Assembly (NCBI RefSeq): GCF_030867095.1
Contig: NC_081824.1
Coordinates: 172,740,933-172,804,932 of the forward strand
Length of the DNA stretch: 64,000 nucleotides
Direction of reading: 5' to 3'
Source of the DNA: Alligator mississippiensis
Lineage: Eukaryota; Chordata; Crocodylia; Alligatoridae
Part shown: one piece after another, positions 9,640 to 22,745 of the stretch
How positions within the stretch are numbered: the first letter of the stretch is position 1
Layout: every line of letters begins with the position of its first letter
Notes under the pieces: generated by a model
The model's database searches: none
What the model was told of the DNA's origin: nothing
What the model saw: only the letters and a program-made list of their open reading frames with translations
Position numbers and translations under genes: made by a program

Positions 9640-11640
9640 GACAGAATAAAGAGTTCCATTTGCTGTTTCTAAATGAAGGTGAAGCCAGTTGGATGCTACA
9701 TATTAATAGATAGGGATCTCTAATGTTATTAGAGAGATGGACTAATACCAGAAATTGTGTCAATGGTTATTTCATTTCCCAGCTACAGAATGAAGAACAA
9801 ATGCTACTAATAATGGTAGAGCCCAGTTATTGCTGAGTACAATAGCTAATATTTCTTCACCAAATATACACTAAAATAACAAGAGGTGATACTGTTTCAG
9901 ACTTAGTTTTAAGTAAGGAGTACATTGTGAAAGAGATGATCATAGAAAATAGTCTTGGTAAGTGATTTTGACTTGAGTTAGTTTGGTTAAAATAAATGAT
10001 AAAGGTCTGTAACAAGGATTCTTAATTCCAGAAAGGCAACCTTTGATAAAAGGAGCTAGTTAGTGAAGTCAGCTGGGTTGAGGGACTCACAGACTTGTAG
10101 AGGTTGCCTAGAATTTCATGAATCAAAAGTGTTGTAAAACTACCTGGAACTTTATCCCAAGAAAAGGCTAGCCAAAGATGGCTCCAGACCAAACCAAGTG
10201 GGGAAATACATGAAATAAAGAACATTAAGAATAATTAGAGAGCCTCCAATGAATAAAAATGAAAAAATATTGATCAGCAAACCAAGTTATCTTCAAGGTC
10301 AAGAAGTGTGGGATAAAATGAGTACTGCTAAAAGAGTGGCTGAGTTAGACCCTGTAAAGGAGTGTAAAACAAATATGAAAGGCTTCTTCAGTCAAATAGA
10401 TAACAAGAGAAAGAAGAAGTAGGGCATCTATGTAGTGAGGATGGAGAAGAGATTAAAAATAATCTACCATAGTTGGATCCCAAAAGCTAAATGAAAACAT
10501 TGCCTCAGTTTTCAATAAAGACCATGATACTGAACAGGGATGGAGGCAGAATGGCTAGTGGCAATGAAGGAATAGAAATGAAGGTACCACATTTCAGCAG
10601 GGCGCAAAACTGAGAAGAACTTAATGCCTTCATGTCAGGCAGAACAAGTAACCTCCATCTCAGAAGTCAGAAAAAATTGGCTCATGAAATCACACATCCA
10701 GTAGCAATTATTTAAAACAAAAATTATCAGTTGGGTGTGAATACCATATGACTGAAGAGAAGCAAATACAGTAACTGTATTTAAAGAGAAATTGATTGAG
10801 ACATTTACCAGCCTTTTTGGTCTAATCTCAGTAGTTTGTAAGGCTTTAAAGACAATATTGAAGGAAAGACTAATTAGAAATAGGGAAGTGAGTGGAAAAT
10901 GGAATGAAGCACAATGTAGATTTATCAAAGATAAATTGTGGACGACTAGCCTGATGTCTTTGAAAAGATAACTGGTTTTCTAGGCAAAGAAAGTACAATA
11001 ATACATCTTATCTCTGGCAAATTCAGTAAAGCATCTCACCTAGTACCACAAGGGCATTATCTAATATCAAAGTGATAGGGATTAGGAGAAGAATTGAGAG
11101 ACAAATAAAGAACTGACTAATGGAACAATGTTGAAAGGGGGAATGCTGAGCTAAAGGAAATTACTAGTGGAGTTCCTCAGGGGTGACTTGGGACCAGTCC
11201 TGTTTAATAGTTTTATTAGTGACATTGGCACAAAAAGTAGAACAGTGACAATGAAAATTGCTGATGACACTACAGCGAGAGGCATCTTCAATATAATGCT
11301 GCACTATCATATGGGAAGAACTGCTTCTGAGGCCTAGTGTAATAGAAATGGAATGAAGTTATCCCTGTATAGGGGAAATAGATAGCTTATCATACAAAAC
11401 AAAAATAACTTGGCTTATTTAGGTTAGCCAAATAAAGGCTGAGAGAGAGATAAATGTTTTATGTGTAGGAGTAGTGGTGGTTGTAGTAAACTCTTAAGGA
11501 AGGAAAAGAACTATTACACTAAAAGGATTATGTTAGCACAACACATATTTATGAAGAGCCATTCATAAATGGAGACTAAAATTAGAAGGTGGTTTGTAAC
11601 CACCTGAGAGATTTTTGGATAACCTTCCAACAAGTTTTAT
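9640..11640 (+). mobile_element. Long degraded CR1 LINE (ORF2 region)
   Basis: The sequence can be followed through CR1 reverse-transcriptase landmarks in order. These are 'gcctcagttttcaataaag' near 10502, 'ctcatgaaatcacacatcca' near 10681, the 'gtttgtaaggctttaaagac' block near 10834, 'agtggagttcctcaggggtg' near 11166 (the motif before the catalytic domain end), 'gctgatgacactacagcg' near 11260 (corresponding to the ADD-type catalytic motif), and a C-terminal 'aggctgagagagagata' block near 11437. Every frame is broken by many stops and indels, so it is a dead copy. The 5' border is approximate and the 3' untranslated tail is missing. Confidence 0.75.
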
Positions 11641-11977
11641 GCGTCAGCATTGACTGGGCTGCAAGCAGTCACTCAGTGAAGTACTGTAAGAAGGCTGGGG
11701 GTCATACCAGGTATCAGTCTTCAGACCCAAGGGTTGAAGCAGTATCATCATCAGGGAGGAAAGCAGATCAGAGCTGGGAGGTCCAAACAGGCAGGACAAA
11801 AGTTCAAAGAACATGCACACCCACACACACTGTTGCTGGGACAAGTTGTATGGGAAGTAGGAGGGGTTTTATAGATCTCCTGTCAAGGGCTCGCAGTGCT
11901 TATAGGCTTCCCCTGGTCACCTGACTCCTCATTAATATCCTCATGAGAGGAACCAGGCTGGAATGAACCTTATGTCT

Positions 11978-12060
11978 GATCAGCTGTATAGTGGTGCTAA
12001 GGACCCAGTCTCTGTCTGCTGGCCTAGCCACCCTGGGTTCAGATCCCTGTGATCTTAACA
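11978..12060 (+). mobile_element. tRNA-derived SINE
   Basis: An A-box-like tatagtggtgctaaggac is followed by a good B-box gggttcagatccc at 12035-12047. The spacing is longer than in a tRNA, and no cloverleaf forms, so this is a SINE and not a tRNA gene. Confidence 0.55.
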
Positions 12061-12742
12061 TACACTATCCTATCAGATCCCTTCTAGTCCTATTTTCAAA
12101 TCTTTTTAAAGTAAGCATTATCATCAATTTCCATAATGACATTTGGAATAAAAACCATCTGTATGTAGTGTTAAGTGTTACAGTGTCAAAGATAAATTAT
12201 TCTTCCATTTTAAGTTTGTGACTTTCTTTATTTTGAAAAATCATCAAGATTTCTATGATGCCTGGAAGCATTCAATTTTACATGTTTTACATGGCAAATT
12301 CCATAGAACAGCATGGAGTTCTTGTGAAAAGGACTAGTAGTAATTTCCAGGTGGTCCTCATGGGGTCTTTTACCAAGAACATTGCCTTATAGGAAATTAC
12401 CTGGTGAAATTCTATGGCTTGTGCTATACACAGAAGATCAGGCTAGATAATGAAAAAAGCCTCATATGGGTCTAGAATCAATAATTCTCCACTTCCTGGC
12501 ATTCTTATGTTGTCATTAGTATCTGGACATTTTTAGCACCTTATTAGACAGCATTTTATTCTCAAACATAGGTCTAAATGACATCTCAGAAGGGGAATCA
12601 GAATGTTTCCTGGTATGGGAAACAGTAACAGGGACCTGTTACTTGTGACTATTGCAAAGTCAGCATTTAGGAATAGAATTTGAGGTGAGGGACCCCCACC
12701 ATTTAAAAAGGTACAATACCTCAAGCTTTAGACATAAAGCAG

Positions 12743-13643
12743 TGTCATGGGATGGGGTCTTGAAGGATGGCCGTGATCTCCCCAAGGCCCCTTTACAGTG
12801 CCAAGTTGGCCCAATGGGCACCCTCTGTTCTTGCCCACCATGTCTTTGATGGAATGGTTAATAGGGAGGCTGCCTTTAAGTCCTCTTGGGCACGGTTTTG
12901 ATTGATTCTCTGGACCCTGTGGGTTCTTGGAACCCTGGTGTGTCCCAGTTCAAAATAGATGCTACGATGGGTGTTTCGGGGCACCCTAGCCTTCTGGGCT
13001 ATGCGTGGCTCCAACCATCCCTTTACCATACCCCAAGCCCCGCAGATGGTACTGACGTTGTCCGGTCTGGGCCTTGTTGTAATTTGGCCCCCTTGTCCTC
13101 CCTAGGCTCTCCACAGTCCTGTCTCGTTCTGCGCCCTCACTGGCGCCAGGGCCTGTACGCTCTAAGTGCTGCGCCCTCACTGGTGCCGGGGTCCCTACAC
13201 TGCCGTGAGCTCCCAATGAGGCCTCTTCCTTCCCCTAATAGCCTCACCCAAACCACTGGTCTTATACAACACCAAACAAAACACCAGCCCCTGGGCTATA
13301 ACGTAAATTCAAGTCGCCTGGCTATAACATCATTCAAGCTACACTGAGGGTACTCCGTCCCTCAACAGTATCAGAAGCTGCACCTGCAGTCAGGCCTCTC
13401 CCCTTTGCTTGCTTCAGGAGAGCTCCTTCCCCCTTGGCTGCTAGCAGGGAACTGCCTTCCTGGCCCCAGCCCTGGGGTTTATATATGAGCCAGGCCCTGC
13501 CCCTTCCGCTGGCAGGTGTGGGCCACTAGCTCATTCTGGCTGCCCTGGTAACCAGCAGCTGGGGTTTCCAACTCACTGCTAGGGCTCTTCCCCTAGCAAT
13601 TTCAGCTCTTTAAAGGAGAATGGCATCCTAGTGCCCTGTGACA
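12743..13643 (+). mobile_element. Solo LTR of an endogenous retrovirus-like element
   Basis: The 901 bp unit begins tgtcatggga and ends ccctgtgaca (TG...CA), flanked by 5 bp duplications agcag at 12738-12742 and 13644-13648. A TATA-like tttatata at 13478-13485 suggests plus orientation. It is GC-richer than its flanks. No internal gag, pol or env sequence is present, so it arose by LTR-LTR recombination. Open frames inside (up to 153 codons) are not recognised. Confidence 0.85.
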
Positions 13644-13648
13644 AGCAG

Positions 13649-15704
13649 TAAGTGGAGAGCTGTCTCTCTCCATAGAATTCTTTACAGAGGAGTTATGTAT
13701 AGGTTCAGGTGAGTGCTGTAATCATAGACATTAGGAGAAGAGAGAGGTAGTAAACTACATTAGTAGGATGTTAGCCAAAAGGCAGCATAGGGTGGCATCT
13801 TATAAGCTAACTCAGGCTTGAACCTGCTCACCCCTACATTAGTAAAAATATTTTAAACACTTCTTCATCACTTAAAAAAACTCTTTTTTTCCAAGAAAAA
13901 CATTTGCATATAACATCACATTTGTGCCTGGTATTTATAGAAAATAATGACACATTCTGCATCCAGAAAAACTGGGAGAGCTAGGTCTATACATCTAATC
14001 ATACTACCAATTTAACTATCATATTAGACACGTGATGCACTTCACTTTAATTCAAAAGTGCACTCAAAAAGCTACGTGTACAGTTTTGGGGAAGTAACAA
14101 CAGGTCTGGTAATGTGAGACAGAATATTTAAAAAAAGACAAACACGAAGAGTCTGTTGAACTCGAAGGCCATTATTTTTCTTTCTCCACTACCACAAGGA
14201 CATAGGCCAGAAAGAAATGGAAAGAATAGAACCACCCCCTAGTCCTGGACAGTATGATGAGGGGCTTGGAAAAACTCTAAAATGGCCTAAGGATTGATTC
14301 AGTTTTCTGCGGATCTAACAACTAGTTTTAAGAGTTGAAGGAAGAGTCCATATTAGTAGACACGTGTGTACAAAACCTGTGGGTTAGTTGCAGGGAGTGT
14401 AATGTAAGATTTGCACGCTAATCGTTACCACATGGAAGAACTGTGTTAAGCATCTGGTGATAGTTTGGGAAGTGCTGCAATGTCTCAACAGACCAAAATG
14501 GGATCTCTGTCAGGGGAACCTGAAGGTGAAATTGAATTGTCCTCCAGCAGTAGAAGGCCCTAGATGTAGCACCCTAGGCACTAGGACTGAGAAGCCATAA
14601 CCCTCTTTTGAACTGCCCCTGACTTGGTGCAGGATCTTCTTATTTGGCCATCCCTAGAAAATCATCCTTTTCTCTGGGATATGTCCCAAACAGCTTATTA
14701 GATATACCCTGCATGCTAAAACCTTCGGAACCCAGCAGTTGAAGTGTCTTTGGCAGTTGCCTTTGGCTTGGGATAGATCTAACATACTATCAATTACTGT
14801 ATTTAAAAAAGTCAGTTTACTAACGTACACCAGAGACCCCATCAGCTGGAGCTGATTACAGAGCTATAGAGTTGCACTTCATATGTAAAATTACAAAGCT
14901 CTAATTCCTAGTAATTTTATGTTTTAAAAAAATCCCTTGCCTTCAGCCCACAGAATTTTGTAGTTCTAATATTATAACTAATCATCCCCTTTTACTCTCC
15001 TAGTTTTCATCAGATTAAAAAGTAATCTGGGTCACAGCATATACTGGAAGCTGGTTGTTCAGGGATTCATATACTATGATGTCACCTAGCAACCTAATAT
15101 GCCTCCAAATAAACAGCCTTGTAAGTTTTATAATAGCCCAGACAATTATTTTTTAATCCTTTTTTTCCTTTAGTTTTTACTTTTCAAAGACTCAGTTTTG
15201 GCAACTGTCATAGCTTTTTGGCCAGGATGATGATTAGAAGCTAGGAAGTTAAAATCTTTCCATGGATCAGCTGGACTGGATTCAGGGCCAACACTCTTCT
15301 GCCAAAGACTGACTTTCTCTCATTGGCTAACTCCTAGGAAGCATAGTGCTAGATGAGTGTCTTCTGTATGGCTAGACAACCTCTTGTCTCTTCATAACAT
15401 AATTTTAAGCTATGAAACTGACATTCTGACTAAATTCAAATGTAACTTCTGATACAATTTCTATCAAAAACAATATTCTGCATTTATAAAAGAAATTATG
15501 ATTTATTCATGTTTAAGAACTGTGGAGGAAAGGTTGCAGTGGTACTGTACATAAGTTCAAGACATAACTGCAAACTCCAGCCACCATACTAGAGTATTTT
15601 ATTTCTGCATAAATGAATAGCAGGAAATAATTACCAATGGTGCCATTTAAACTGTCATTATTAGGGTTTGGTATTAACAGTTGTTGTGCGCACAGGGTGT
15701 ACAG
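13649..15704. other. Intergenic, nothing recognised
   Basis: AT-rich stretch of about 2 kb with only short open frames and no clear repeat family. Confidence 0.4.
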
Positions 15705-16450
15705 TGTGAAATAAAACAAGCCGGAATCTTATCAGGGGATAAGGTACAACGCCGCATTTATTGGAACACAAACCATACAACATAAAAAGAATAAATAACA
15801 GTAAGGTTATTTGCTTCACTCATTCCCATGCATATTCATTTATTCATTCATTCATTCATTCATTCATTCAAAAGAGACAAGCACACACACACACACACAC
15901 ACAGAAGTTAGACAGTCCTGAAAAGGTTACAGTATTACCAAGTTTCAGAGTTGCTCAAGGTCAGTCTGGTTGCCGGCCAGGCTGACCAAGAGAGTTGGAG
16001 TCAGATCTTGTTGGATGTGCCCAAAACTTCTTCTTGCAGGTGGAAGAGACCCAAAGCCTTGTCTTTGTGTTCATTCTTTATAGTAATAGCTGCCCATACC
16101 AGCCTATGGATTCCGCTGAGTCATTCGCGAAGGCCGTCGTTCTTGTCCTGTTGGCAGGCTGGGATTGATAGGTCATGATCTTCTGGCTTTGTGGTCTGCA
16201 GTCTTCAGGGGCTGTCGCTTTCATTCTTCAGCCATCAGAATGGAGCATGATTTAGTGTTTGGTAATCCTTCACTGCTGGCTGGACGTCCGCTACAGCCCT
16301 TAACCGTTAAACCACAGAAGGCTATTTTCACCTGCTGCAAGAAGTGTCTTCCTCTGTCACTATCACATATGTTCATCATTCATTCTTTCGTTACCTCTTT
16401 CCACATAAACCAGACATATCCACATGTGCCAGACATACCGCAAACCCTTA
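15705..16450 (-). mobile_element. LTR-like element, probable solo LTR
   Basis: On the minus strand the right part reads as an LTR 3' end: a polyadenylation signal aataaa (15762-15757) followed by about 50 bp and a ttttatttcaca terminus at 15705. A TATA-like tataaag lies near 16084-16078. The block is composed unlike its flanks. I could not find a matching target duplication, and the other border is approximate. Confidence 0.45.
15834..15902. repeat. Microsatellites (ATTC)n and (AC)n
   Basis: About nine attc units at 15834-15870 and eleven ac units at 15881-15902 lie together within the LTR-like block. Confidence 0.95.
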
Positions 16451-18039
16451 CACAAGCGTTTTCCTTATACTGAATTCAAGTTCTAGAGTCATAAGTCAAA
16501 TATGTCTAAAATTATGAGGCCAATATGTCAAATACTTTATGCCAGGCAATAAGAAATTTCAAAATAGATGGTTAACTCCAAGCACTAATAATGACTGATC
16601 AAATTATAAAAAGTAAATCATAACAAGATTAACTTTATTTTAATGATTAAATCTTTTCCTTATATAAAAAGAGAAATAAAATAAAAAAATCATAAAATAA
16701 GCAGTTAAAGCAATTATAGTCACTGCAATACTACACAGTCCATCTAGAGGAATAGAAAACAATTCACACCTCTTTTTGAGCTATTGTTTCATTCAGTTCA
16801 TTTGCCAACAGTGCTACATCACTACCCATGTGATGTTTAAGTTTGGAAAGTGTATCAGGCTGTCTCTGCTGTTTTGTTCATTTCATGGCATTCTTACCAA
16901 ACATGTTTATATTTTCCTAAAAATGTATGTCTTGACAAAGTAAGCCAAGACTAGGAGAATCTTAAAAATACCCTCCTAAGTGTTTTTTTATTTTTATTCA
17001 TATTGGAATTGTTATAAAGCAAACCAAAATCCCATGAAAGAATATGAAAAGAAATAATGATCTCTTAGGATTATGACGTCAGCAGCTTGTGAAATTTTCT
17101 GCCTGACTTCTTCCACATAATAAAATATGCCTCCTGTTGTAGGCTACAACATACCAAACATTAACAGTAGGTTTAAAATAACACAGAGTATAGTCCGCTT
17201 ACATTCAAGTAAGTGCATAATTAGCTTAGCTGCATACCACAGTGCCAGTCCCAATTTGTCATGTATTACTTGCGTTGTAACAAACATCAGTTATCTGCAT
17301 GTCAGTAAAAAATTTTGGTTATGTGCATAACAACTTTCAGGTCCACTGTACACTCTGTCGCTATTTTCTAATTGTATTTAGTTTGACTAATTAGTGAAAC
17401 TGATGAGGAGCCATCAGTTTCAAAGCTGCTACTGCAGGCATAGGGCTCTCTAAGAAACAAGGTAAAGAGCCTTACCAATGTGTGAAAACCTTATTGCAGG
17501 GTGTTCCTACAGTTAACGAGCATTGCTTACAGTGAATCCTAGTAAATGCATAGTTCAGGTATGTGCATACTCTTTTTTTAGTCCCCAGGCTATGTGTACA
17601 TTGTACGTTTAATGCAATTGTACAGTTGTACTTTTAATGCAATACTGATGTTATCCATACCAGTTCCTCACCCTGACCCCTCTGCCTCACACACAGATCT
17701 CTCTGACATACTGGTTCTTCACTTTTTTTCATAATGGGAACCAATTTCTAAACTCAGTGGCTGGTCATGTACTTTTCTAATCCAATCCCTAGTTTTGAAC
17801 TGTCACCTTTTGAGGAACAACTATACTCCTATCTGAGTCTAGGAAGTAAAGTGTGTATGTGTTAGTCTGAAAACCAGAGAAATGCAAGTTCCTGTCTGTT
17901 TCCAGTACTCTCAATAAAGTATCCACTTTCTAGTAAATTAAAAAGCAATATCTTTTCCATGAAAATAACTAGATCCCAGACAGGCTCAGCAGAGGACTGA
18001 GGAGCATATTAGTAACACTCATTCATTTAAATTATCATA
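16451..18039. other. Intergenic, nothing recognised
   Basis: Very AT-rich. No open frame over 70 codons, no repeat I can name. Confidence 0.4.
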
Positions 18040-18725
18040 ATGTGTAGGACCCCTGGCCCTAGACCAGGATCCCATTGTGTTTGGCACTGTATAAACACAG
18101 AATAGAAGTACAGCCCCCGTCTGAAAAATTTTACAATCTAAATATGCAACAAGAGACGATAGGTAGCTGTATACCAAGCAGGAAGTACAAAGAAATAGTG
18201 AGAAAATATTACTCAACATAATAGGCAGTTCTTCAGCTGCCTGTGGGCTGACATTTGTAAAGTTTTTTGTAGGCGTCACAGTAAAATGGTGGAGGGGAGT
18301 TGAAGAAGGGAATGAAGGACATTAATTATGTAACTACTGTTGTTTAAGTACCTCCAAATCTAGGTGGGTAGCCTGAGAGAAAGCAAGGACGTATTTGTTT
18401 GAAGTTTTAACAAATGAGTGATTGAAAATGACACGATTGGTTGATCTGAAGCAGTGAATGAGGAAGAAAAAAGATAGACCTTGAAGGTCCTTGAAAGTGA
18501 AGATAAGCACCTTATGACGGAAAAGCGGGGGCAAGTGGAGGAATGTAAAGAGAGGAGTGACGAGGCCAAAGAGCAAGTTCAGAGAATAATCTTTGCAGCA
18601 GCATTTGTGAGGAAAATGTATATTTGTCAAGGCCAGAAAGAAACTGAATAATCAAGTTGTGAGTTGATGAAAGCCTGGACAAGACTTCTTCTGCTATGTA
18701 GATGGATAAGAAAGTCCACAACTTA
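18040..18725 (-). mobile_element. Ancient L2-type LINE, 3' part of ORF2 and tail
   Basis: On the minus strand, stretches such as IIQFLSGLDK and KVLIFTFKDLQGLS resemble the C-terminal ORF2 of L2 LINEs (pattern CNSLLSGL...FKILxLTFKALxGLAP). This is followed by the common amniote tail 'tttatacagtgccaaacacaatggg'. The frame is interrupted, so the copy is inactive. Confidence 0.65.
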
Positions 18726-18889
18726 GAAAGTGTTTGCAGGTAGACTCTGCAAGACCTAGATATAACTGATGCAAGGCCTTAGAGGTTCTTGTTGGTGACT
18801 AACTATATGGTGACTATTGCCTCTAGCTCCAAGGACATTAAAACTTCCTATTAAATCTCCCTGTATTTGTGTACAATTGAAGCAATGGC

Positions 18890-18975
18890 CTGACAGTTTT
18901 CTTGCCATTTTCCAGTTGGTCTAATAAAAGGTATCATTTTGAAGAGTTCTAGTTTTTTGTATGCTTCATCTTGGG
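18890..18975 (+). mobile_element. Penelope-like element tail remnant
   Basis: Contains cagttggtctaataaaaggtat, the diagnostic 3' tail shared with the copies at 40.8 and 52.5 kb. Confidence 0.5.
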
Positions 18976-19154
18976 CTTACACTATCACTGTCTCGCATGC
19001 CATTTTTCCCTCCATAGTCACACCTCCTTTTTTTAGCAAAAGCTAATTCCTCCTATGTTGAACCAATACAGAAAAATTACAGAATGAGTGTGATGTTTGT
19101 CACCAACACAATAATCACTCTGCTGATTCTCCTGCTCTTTCAGCCCCATCTGTT

Positions 19155-19258
19155 TATATTGTAAGCAACTTCGGGCCAGGACTATACTGTGTTTATACAA
19201 TACCTAGCATAGCAGGGCCCTCGTCTTGGTTACAAGACACTATTGTAATAAACAATGG
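19155..19258 (+). mobile_element. L2-type LINE 3' tail
   Basis: Reads ttatattgtaagcaacttcg, then gggccaggactatactgtg and 'acaatacctagcatagcagggccct', the L2-like 3' untranslated tail, in the opposite orientation to the 18.0 kb copy. Confidence 0.65.
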
Positions 19259-19707
19259 CTTGTGGAAAAAACAGTGGTCATAAGAGCAAGATGTGGTTAC
19301 GATTGAAGTAATTACTGGGCAAAATACCCCAGATGTGTTATGTATCTAGTAGTTTTATCCATTGTTTTTCCTTGTGAAAGGCAAGTCAGTTTAGAAGCAG
19401 ATGTAGAAGAAAATGGTGCAAAATATAATGCAATGGACGAAGGAAAAAGGAAGGGCAGAAAAAAAAGATTTACATCTACAGCACTGGAGCTAGGGGCACT
19501 AAATTCAGCATATGAGAGCAGCAGATAAGAGTTTAGGGATTACTCCTGCACCATATAAATCAAAGATAATTTTTATCATTGATTTCATAAAGCAAGATCA
19601 GATCCTAAATGACATATGCTAAAACTGGTAGAAGTGGCTGTCTAACATCCTAGGACAGGATTAGACTTGATGATAATTCATTGTGCAGATTACTCAAAGG
19701 TCTGAAG

Positions 19708-20130
19708 TAGTGGTGTTCAACTTTTGGCCCCATGAGTCAGATTAGCGATGTGATGCCAGGCTACAGGCTGAATCAAACCCTATACCAGCATTGGGCACTG
19801 TGGGGCCTTGGTTCGCACTGTGCATAGGTATGGGTCCCTGGTACCCAGTCCCACTCCCTCCCTGCCCCAAATGCCAGGATTGGGCCCTTGGGCCCAGGAG
19901 TGCTGCTTCCTGCCCCCACCTGCTGAGATTGGGCCCTCATATGCTGGGATTGGGCACCCAGCCCAGTGCAGGGCCTGGGACTCTCCATAGGTCCAGAAAT
20001 TTGGTAGCAGAGGCGCAGTGCTACCACTCCCCTGCTGCCAAAATTCTGGACCTGTGGGAAGGCCTGTGAGCCAGATGACACAGCACCAAAGGGCCAATTT
20101 GCCCTGCTGTTTAGGGCTTGAGTATCTTTG
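19708..20130. mobile_element. Non-autonomous hAT-like element
   Basis: Ends tagtggtgttcaac and, from the right, caaagatactcaagccc. Flanks gtctgaag (19700-19707) and gtctaaaa (20131-20138) fit an 8 bp duplication with two changes. The interior is GC-rich with internal repeats of 'gggattgggc'. Open frames up to 142 codons are not proteins I recognise. Confidence 0.65.
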
Positions 20131-20704
20131 GTCTAAAATGTTACTGATGAAACCTGAATCACATTGGCATGAGGTACTATCGAAAGAATTAGTCCATAAT
20201 ACTATCATTAACTGATTTGTACAATACCTATTACTGAAGTATTGCCCTTAACATCTGAGCCTTCAGTTGCCAAATACATAGCATCATTTTCTTCCAATAC
20301 ACATAAAATTATTTAATGAAGATTAGCTTGCAGGTTTATTATCTTTATATCTAATTCCCAGTCCAACTCAACTCGTCTATTCCTGGGCTTCTTGCCACAT
20401 TCCCTTTTCCTCTGTCCTGTACTATTGAAATGTAGAATTATCTACAGTTCATAAAAGAATCAAATACCTTAGACTGTTGTGTTCATCTGTTATTAATGGA
20501 CAGTAAATGCAAACATGAGCTAACAAAAGGCAAAAGGATAAGCATATTTAGGCCAGACCAGTTCCCACAGAAATAATTTAGAGGCTTGTCAAACAATGCT
20601 TCAAACACAGAAGAATAATGATTTCCTATAGATTCATTGTATATACTCTGGCAATGTAACTTTTGCTTTATATAATATTTTTAACTTGATTTTTAATTTC
20701 TATT

Positions 20705-20790
20705 GAAGGATCTCAAAGAGATTTACAAATACTAATGAAATTGGACTCACAATGCCCCTTTGAGGTAAAGAAACCATTCAAAAATTTGTT
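20705..20790 (-). mobile_element. MIR/CORE-SINE-like remnant
   Basis: Reads gatctcaaagagatttacaa and then 'actcacaatgcccctttgaggtaa', the tail of an ancient amniote MIR-type SINE on the reverse strand. Confidence 0.5.
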
Positions 20791-21599
20791 TACAACACAG
20801 TAGATCCAATTTTATTTCCCTAGCCTCTGTTTGGTTTTTTTGCATTGCTCTGGCAATATAAATATCAAGCCACCTGACATAACAAAGAAGCCAGATTTTC
20901 TTATTACCCTCACTTCTGGAACCCAGGCTACCAGAATGGCTTCTGAAGTCTACTGCAGCTGGGTATACTTTAGAGCAACCCTCAGCTAGCCTCAGTATGG
21001 GGAAGGATGTAGAAATGTCTTGATGTCATTTTGAACACCTCAGCTGTCAAACCTAACACCAGTGCAGCTGAAAATCTGAGTGAAAATATTAAATTAATAT
21101 TTCTTTCTTTTTATCTGCAAATATTAGTAAGCGCATTGTGGCATATATTCAGTTAATTATTTAATTGTTAGAATTCACTGTTCAATCTTTCTGATAGATC
21201 ACCCCGGTCATATAGTATATTTTATACCTGCTTATATGTGTGAACCTTTATAAAACTATTTCTATCTCCAATCATAATCAAGTTTGTTTCAATGCAGTTC
21301 TAACCTCATTTTGTAATTAAATGCACATCAGCTGCAGGCCTCTGAATATTCACATTTATGTGATCATTTTTACGAACACCTTTTTGGTTGCATTAAAAAT
21401 TAACAAGATATAGTGCGAATGCTTACGGATATTTCCCTGAACTAACCACACAGTGGGAGAAAATGTCCCTATTCCTACCAATGGCAGCTTTGGGGCTCTG
21501 TATACAAGGTTGGTGAGTGGTAGGATTTCACCATCTACATACAGCATCACTGAGACATACAGGGTGCTGACAGGTGTGCAGGCCACCACTCTAATTCAT
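20791..21599. other. Intergenic, nothing recognised
   Basis: AT-rich, no coding signal or nameable repeat. Confidence 0.4.
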
Positions 21600-22745
21600 G
21601 GCATTTTATATAAAGTGCCATGACTTAGAGCCCTCTCCCCCCGATATTTGCCTGTTGAGTTGGGGTGGGGAGGATTGAGTTTGTCTGCAGAAGCCCAAGG
21701 AGCTGCCTCTCTCCCCCAGACCCACGCCCCTCCCAGCTCCGGTGCTGTCATCATCCCTCTTAGGACTGTCTGCAGGAATGGAGGGGGGATAGGGGAGGGG
21801 GAGCGATCAGCCCTGGCAAGGTTGGGGGACCAGGGCTGGGTTGGGGGGAAACTCCAGCCTCTCCCAGCCCATGGTGGGAGCTAACAACAGGGCCCAGGGC
21901 ATGGGAGCCCATGACTGCCTCCAGGTTAGCTCCCTGAAGCCACAACCCCCATGCCCTGAACCCAGGGCACCCTCACTCCCAGCCCAGACCTGGTGCTGGC
22001 TCAGGGGCCCCACACCTGTCAACCCGCAGCACCCTGCACCACGTCCCTGTCTGCCTATCTCCTCTCTGCCCCTGTCTGGGTGTCTAGGCCCCATGCCCCA
22101 TACTTCCATCACTGGGGCCCAAGCAGCCCCATAGTGCTGTAGTTTGGAGGATGCACGGGGCAGGTGCAGCTGTCAGGGATGCGGCCACCCTGGCAGAGGA
22201 GGTTGGAGTGAGCCTGAGGCTAGGATGGAGGAACCAGCCACTTCCCAGGCTCCTGTGGGAAGAGCTGAGCCCTGAGTCGCCTGCACCTGCTGCTGTTCAG
22301 CCTGTTCTACTGGGGAGCCCTTGCCATGGGCCGTGTGGGTTCAGGGATCTGGACAGGTAGGGGCCCGTGCCCCAGCCAGAGCAGAGCTGGGGTCTCTCTG
22401 AGCCTCACAACTTGTATAGCACATTCATCCCCAGCAGGGCTTTGACCCACAGGGAATCACAGCTGGGCATGGTGGCTCCAGTAGGTCCTTGGCCTGGACA
22501 TGGGCTTTGTGGGACCCTGTGGCATGATGGTGCGAGGGCCAGAGCGTCCTACTTCAAGGCCCCCCTCCCCCTCTGCTGCAGCTGGCTGCCTCTGCCCTCA
22601 TCACAAGGAAGCAGCAGGAATGGGATCCCAGGGAGAAGCTCTAGGCCCTGGCCTCCCCCCCCCCCTCCTTCCTCCCTGAAGATAGCCCTGGGGGCCGGGG
22701 CTGGGCTGCTTCAGCCCAGGCCCAGTTGTGCCTACAACAAACTTT
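21600..22745. other. GC-rich block of unknown nature
   Basis: About 1.1 kb of very C/G-rich sequence bounded sharply by AT-rich DNA. Its left edge is a short palindrome, catggca...tgccatg, around tttatataaa. It has several overlapping open frames of 70-126 codons rich in Pro, Gly and Ser, none recognisable. CpG is not high in proportion to the GC content, so it does not look like a CpG-island promoter. A transposable element with GC-rich cargo, like those at 51.5 and 59.4 kb, is the likeliest explanation. Confidence 0.45.

Noticed and set aside
12035..12047. B-box gggttcagatccc as part of a tRNA gene
   Set aside because: No cloverleaf stems or anticodon arm can be formed around it; it fits a tRNA-derived SINE.
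15834..15902. Short regular repeats as a CRISPR-like array
   Set aside because: They are plain four- and two-base microsatellites without spacers, in a vertebrate genome.
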